Source: Chroococcidiopsidaceae cyanobacterium CP_BM_ER_R8_30
GTDB lineage: Bacteria > Cyanobacteriota > Cyanobacteriia > Cyanobacteriales > Chroococcidiopsidaceae
Direction of reading: 5' to 3'
Length of the DNA stretch: 64,000 bases
NCBI GenBank assembly: GCA_019244235.1
Contig: JAFASY010000264.1
Coordinates: 1 to 64,000, forward strand
Made by a program: the position numbers and the translations under genes. The notes beneath the pieces are model-generated. The model was not told the DNA's origin, ran no database searches, and saw nothing but the letters and a program-made list of their open reading frames with translations. Shown here piece by piece: positions 60,943 to 64,000 of this stretch (its first letter is position 1; the number at the start of each line of letters is the position of its first letter).

Positions 60943-61848
60943 ATGTTTTCAAATGAGTTAAACCAATCTCAGGTACTGGGGATTGACTTAGGGGGAACGG
61001 CAATTAAGTTGGGGCGGTTTGCTCAAGATGGCACTTGCTTGCAGTGTTTGAGCAGAGTTACACCTCAACCAGCAACACCAGCAGCCGTTGTCGAGGTAAT
61101 GGTAGAAGCAATAGCCCAACTTGACCCCGCTCAACAATGCATTGCTATCGGTGTTGGTACCCCAGGTCCAACTGATGCTGAGGGGCGAATTGCCAAAATA
61201 GCAATTAATCTCGCTGACTGGCGCAATATTCCCTTGGCTGACTGGCTAGAAGCCAAGACAGGGCTTCCCACAGTACTCGCCAATGATGCCAACTGTGCTG
61301 GGCTAGGAGAAGCCTGGCGGGGAGCTGGTCGTCGGTTTCGTCACCTCATTTTGCTGACGCTAGGAACTGGAGTTGGTGGGGCAATTATTTTGGATGGTAA
61401 GCTTTTCACTGGACATCAAGGAGCAGCTGGAGAACTAGGGTTAATCACTCTAAATCCTGATGGACCTGCGTGTAATAGCGGCAATCACGGCTCTTTGGAG
61501 CAATATGTTTCAGTTCCAGCTATTCGCCGCCGTACTGGTTTAGAACCGGCTGAGTTAGGCGCTCTTGCCAGGACTGGAGATCCAAAAGCTTTGGCGTTTT
61601 GGCAAAGCTACGGTAAAGATTTGGGAGCTGGGTTAGCTAGCCTCATCTACATTCTGACGCCAGAGGCAGTGGTGATTGGTGGTGGCGTCAGTGCTAGCGC
61701 CGAATTTTTCTTTCCAACTGTACGGGCGGAGATTGAGCGTCGGGTACTCCCAAGTTCTCGTATTGGTCTAGAACTGCTAAGTGCTGAGTTGGGCAACCAA
61801 GCAGGAATGGTGGGTGCAGCGAGATTAGCTTGGCAATTGTGCTTATAA
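60943..61848 (+). CDS. ROK family sugar kinase (glucokinase-like) with altered zinc motif
   Basis: 301 residues. VLGIDLGGTAIKLGRF is the phosphate-1 loop, GVGTPGPTD and VLANDANCAGLGEAWRGAGR hold the catalytic Asp, and LTLGTGVGGAIILDGKLFTG completes the nucleotide site. The ROK zinc motif (Cys-x-Cys-Gly-x-x-Gly-Cys) is here ACNSGNHGSLEQY: two Cys are Ser, so structural zinc may be lost. It likely phosphorylates glucose or an amino sugar with ATP. Confidence 0.9.
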   Translation: MFSNELNQSQVLGIDLGGTAIKLGRFAQDGTCLQCLSRVTPQPATPAAVVEVMVEAIAQLDPAQQCIAIGVGTPGPTDAEGRIAKIAINLADWRNIPLADWLEAKTGLPTVLANDANCAGLGEAWRGAGRRFRHLILLTLGTGVGGAIILDGKLFTGHQGAAGELGLITLNPDGPACNSGNHGSLEQYVSVPAIRRRTGLEPAELGALARTGDPKALAFWQSYGKDLGAGLASLIYILTPEAVVIGGGVSASAEFFFPTVRAEIERRVLPSSRIGLELLSAELGNQAGMVGAARLAWQLCL

Positions 61849-61974
61849 CTTTTGCGTAAATGGTAAAAAAAAGGCTGATAAGTGACATGGATAGGTTGTC
61901 AAGGATAACTTTTGTGAAATCTCCCTCTAGGAGACTTCTCTTCAATGAACTTTCATTAGTTAGGAGCAGCTTCT

Positions 61975-63072
61975 ATGGCAATTAATGTGACATTTCTCAA
62001 AGATGGTGTACCGGAGCAAGCTCTTAAGGTAGCAAGTCAGCTCGCTGAATTTATTAATGCAGCCAATTCCAGTTTACATATTGCTATCTACGATTTTCGG
62101 TTGAAAGACCCCAAAATTTCAGAGCCTGTCATCAAGGCTTTAACTGACCGGGCAGATGCTGGGGTAGAGGTAAAAGTTGCATATTATGCTGGTAAACCTG
62201 CAGGTACTCGCGGCAGTAGAAAGGTTGTTGAAATGGATATGGATCAGTTCGTAGCTGTGGGTGGTGACCCTGCACCTGCTGATATTGGAGACTTCCTCTC
62301 AAATCCTCCCAAGAACATCCAGGTGAAGGGAATTTTTGGTGAGAAACTGATGCACAATAAGTATGTTGTGCGTGATATCCATACGGGCAATGGTACTCTC
62401 TGGACAGGCTCAACTAATTTTACAGACGATGCCTGGAGCTTTCAGGAAAACAACATTGTACAAATTCAATCTCCACAGCTTTGTTTATTTTACGAAACTG
62501 ATTTTCAGGAGCTTTGGGTGAAGGGAGACATTCGCTCAACTGGAGTTGGAGACATAGGTCAGGTGAGGGTAGGGCAAAACCTAGTTGATTTTGCTTTTTC
62601 CCCTGGTGAAGGGGAAACTATAGACCAAAAGATTTCTAGTCTAATCAGTTCAGCACGCCAAAGGATCAAGATTGCTTCAATGGTATTGACTTCTCGTGCC
62701 ATCTTAGCAACATTGGCGGAAGCTATCCAATTTAAGCAAGTAGACGATTTTAGCGGCATCTATGATGCAACTCAAATGAAACATGTTGTTTCCCAATGGC
62801 AAAGGTCGTCAAAAAGCAGTGGAATTAGCTCAACATTTGAGGAAGTGGCAGGTCATCTAGTGGGAAAACACTCAACGCCATATTCTCCCACAGGAAAACA
62901 CGATTTCATGCACAACAAAGTAGTGGTATGTGATGATGCTGTTGTCACAGGAAGTTATAACTTCTCTCACAGTGCTACTCAGAATGCTGAGAACATGTTG
63001 ATTCTGCATAGCAAAACACTAGCAGATCAGTATGCTAAATACATAGATGAACTGATAAGTCAGTATAAATAA
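61975..63072 (+). CDS. Phospholipase D-like protein with two HxK motifs
   Basis: 365 residues. The N-terminal PLD half has SSLHIAIYDFRLKDPKISEPVIKAL and MHNKYVVRDIHTGNGTLWTGSTNFTDDAW; the C-terminal half FMHNKVVVCDDAVVTGSYNFSHSATQNAENML. Both keep H-x-K and the following S-x-N-F / S-x-N-F pattern, so a single composite active site can form. No signal peptide is visible, so a cytoplasmic nuclease or phosphodiesterase is as likely as a lipase. Confidence 0.87.
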   Translation: MAINVTFLKDGVPEQALKVASQLAEFINAANSSLHIAIYDFRLKDPKISEPVIKALTDRADAGVEVKVAYYAGKPAGTRGSRKVVEMDMDQFVAVGGDPAPADIGDFLSNPPKNIQVKGIFGEKLMHNKYVVRDIHTGNGTLWTGSTNFTDDAWSFQENNIVQIQSPQLCLFYETDFQELWVKGDIRSTGVGDIGQVRVGQNLVDFAFSPGEGETIDQKISSLISSARQRIKIASMVLTSRAILATLAEAIQFKQVDDFSGIYDATQMKHVVSQWQRSSKSSGISSTFEEVAGHLVGKHSTPYSPTGKHDFMHNKVVVCDDAVVTGSYNFSHSATQNAENMLILHSKTLADQYAKYIDELISQYK

Positions 63073-63101
63073 CTGCAAAGATTCTAGCAAGCCAAGTAGT
63101 A

Positions 63102-63127
63102 AGCCTAGCCCTGCAAAGGACTAGGCT
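63102..63127 (+). terminator. Hairpin after the PLD gene, weak terminator
   Basis: AGCCTAG (63102-63108) pairs with CTAGGCT (63121-63127). No clear T-run follows, so the terminator role is uncertain. Confidence 0.4.
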
Positions 63128-63226
63128 CTCGCTGCAATCTTCAACCACTAAAACCATAAACATTGTTACCTGAATGCAATAGATGTGATAGAAACATGTA
63201 ACCTCTAATGAGAATAGAAATACTAA

Positions 63227-64000
63227 ATGAAAACAGGCATTACAGTCTCAGCTAGCATAGCCATGTTCCTATGGTCTACCTCAAGCTTCGCCACTACATT
63301 TACTAATCCAACAAGAAGCGATCTAGCCATCCCCAAATACAAGCATATCTTCATCATTATTGAAGAAAATCATGCTTATGATCAAATAATTGGTGAGCCT
63401 CTGGCACCAAATATTAACAGATTAGCAAAAACTTATGGCCTTGCAACCAGGTACTATGGTATTGTTCATCCTAGCCAAGCTAATTATATAGCTTTACTTG
63501 GTGGTAGCACCTTTGGGATTCATGACGATGATGCTTACTACTGTACAGCTCAAAGTCGGGACAAGTACTGCTCTAGCTCAAGCGAAGCTGACTATGTGGA
63601 TCATACTATCCCTGACTTCAGTTTAGTCGATCAATTAAAGGCAAAAGGATTGACATGGAAAGGATACTTTGAGTCGATTCCGACTGCGGGTAGTAAAGAT
63701 GTCTTTTTCCCTGCTTCACCTACTAAAACTCTTCCGAGCCAGCTTTATGCCTCAAAACATAATGGCTTTATCGCCTTCAAGAATGTGCAAAATGATCCTG
63801 ACTTGCCATTGAAGCTGGTGGGGTTTGACCAATTGTTTAAGGATTTGAGCCGTGGATCTGTCCCGAACTATAGCCATATAGTGGCTAATCAATGCAACGA
63901 GATGCATGGACTCCACGGACAAAATGTTCCTAATGATTGTAAATTTGAAAACGAATTGGGTCGGATTCACCGAGGGGATGCCACAATTGGAACTATTGTC
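63227..64000 (+). CDS. Secreted phosphoesterase (phospholipase C/acid phosphatase family), cut at the window end
   Basis: The frame is open from the ATG at 63227 through the last base (258 codons seen). A signal peptide (KTGITVSASIAMFLWSTSSFA) precedes KHIFIIIEENHAYDQIIG, the E-E-N-x-x-x-D opening of the PF04185 phosphoesterase family, then LAPNINRLAKTYGLATRYYGIVHPSQANYIALLGGSTFGI with the catalytic Ser region. It should hydrolyse phosphate esters or phospholipids outside the cell. The C-terminal part with further metal ligands lies beyond the window. Confidence 0.85.
   Translation, partial: MKTGITVSASIAMFLWSTSSFATTFTNPTRSDLAIPKYKHIFIIIEENHAYDQIIGEPLAPNINRLAKTYGLATRYYGIVHPSQANYIALLGGSTFGIHDDDAYYCTAQSRDKYCSSSSEADYVDHTIPDFSLVDQLKAKGLTWKGYFESIPTAGSKDVFFPASPTKTLPSQLYASKHNGFIAFKNVQNDPDLPLKLVGFDQLFKDLSRGSVPNYSHIVANQCNEMHGLHGQNVPNDCKFENELGRIHRGDATIGTIV

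Overview
The window comes from a cyanobacterium. It carries the overlapping psbD-psbC pair of photosystem II, the ndhA-ndhI-ndhG-ndhE block of the photosynthetic NDH-1 complex, a UPF0367 gene, a PCP_red-domain protein, PEP-CTERM and WGxxGxxG surface proteins, and many GCGATCGC (HIP1) octamers. The genus cannot be fixed from sequence alone; the gene set suits a larger-genome, non-marine lineage. Both ends of the window cut through genes.

Layout. 0-4.5 kb: a cut WGxxGxxG protein, a Uma2 nuclease, a cupin gene divergent from an HxlR regulator, an AraC regulator, a XapX protein and an MDR oxidoreductase. 4.6-6.7 kb: nitrogen control, with a small PirA-like protein, a strong terminator, an NtcA-type site and an ammonium transporter. 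7-9.8 kb: two tandem DUF3124 lipoproteins, then tryptophan 2,3-dioxygenase with an endonuclease III-like protein. 9.98-11.8 kb: a ydaO-type (c-di-AMP) riboswitch ahead of a universal stress protein and a DUF1350 hydrolase, then tRNA-Asn. 12-13.8 kb: a NYN RNase-like protein and UPF0367 plus a CbiO-type ATPase. 14.5-18.8 kb: SDR, a DJ-1/PfpI fusion, an alpha/beta hydrolase and YihY. 19-20.6 kb: an IS200/IS605-type element with tnpB only, next to a MITE-like repeat. 20.9-28.1 kb: a second WGxxGxxG protein, RDD, an ATP-grasp ligase and a hemerythrin/DUF2993/DUF2231 stress block.

28-37 kb is housekeeping: NAD kinase, ndhEGIA, citrate synthase, SixA, DHH phosphoesterase, HNH nuclease, and an alanine racemase broken by an apparent one-base frameshift. 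37-41.6 kb: a vWA protein, a polysaccharide deacetylase-phosphodiester glycosidase fusion, a low-GC pair of unknown genes, a transposase remnant and a PCP_red protein. 41.7-44.1 kb is psbD-psbC. 45.3-49.8 kb holds two c-di-GMP enzymes, one fused in frame to a nitroreductase.

The most interesting locus is 50.1-53.2 kb: a tightly packed three-gene cassette of a class II diterpene cyclase (DxDD), a homologue of the mycobacterial tuberculosinol synthase Rv3378c, and a HAD phosphatase. The first two genes match the order of Rv3377c-Rv3378c in Mycobacterium tuberculosis, which suggests a cryptic diterpenoid pathway. It is followed by a convergent nucleoside hydrolase whose tail overlaps the HAD gene, PEP-CTERM and other secreted proteins, folB, an AI-2E transporter, a YqiA-like esterase, a DppC-type permease, a ROK kinase, a PLD-domain protein and a cut phospholipase C/acid phosphatase-like gene.
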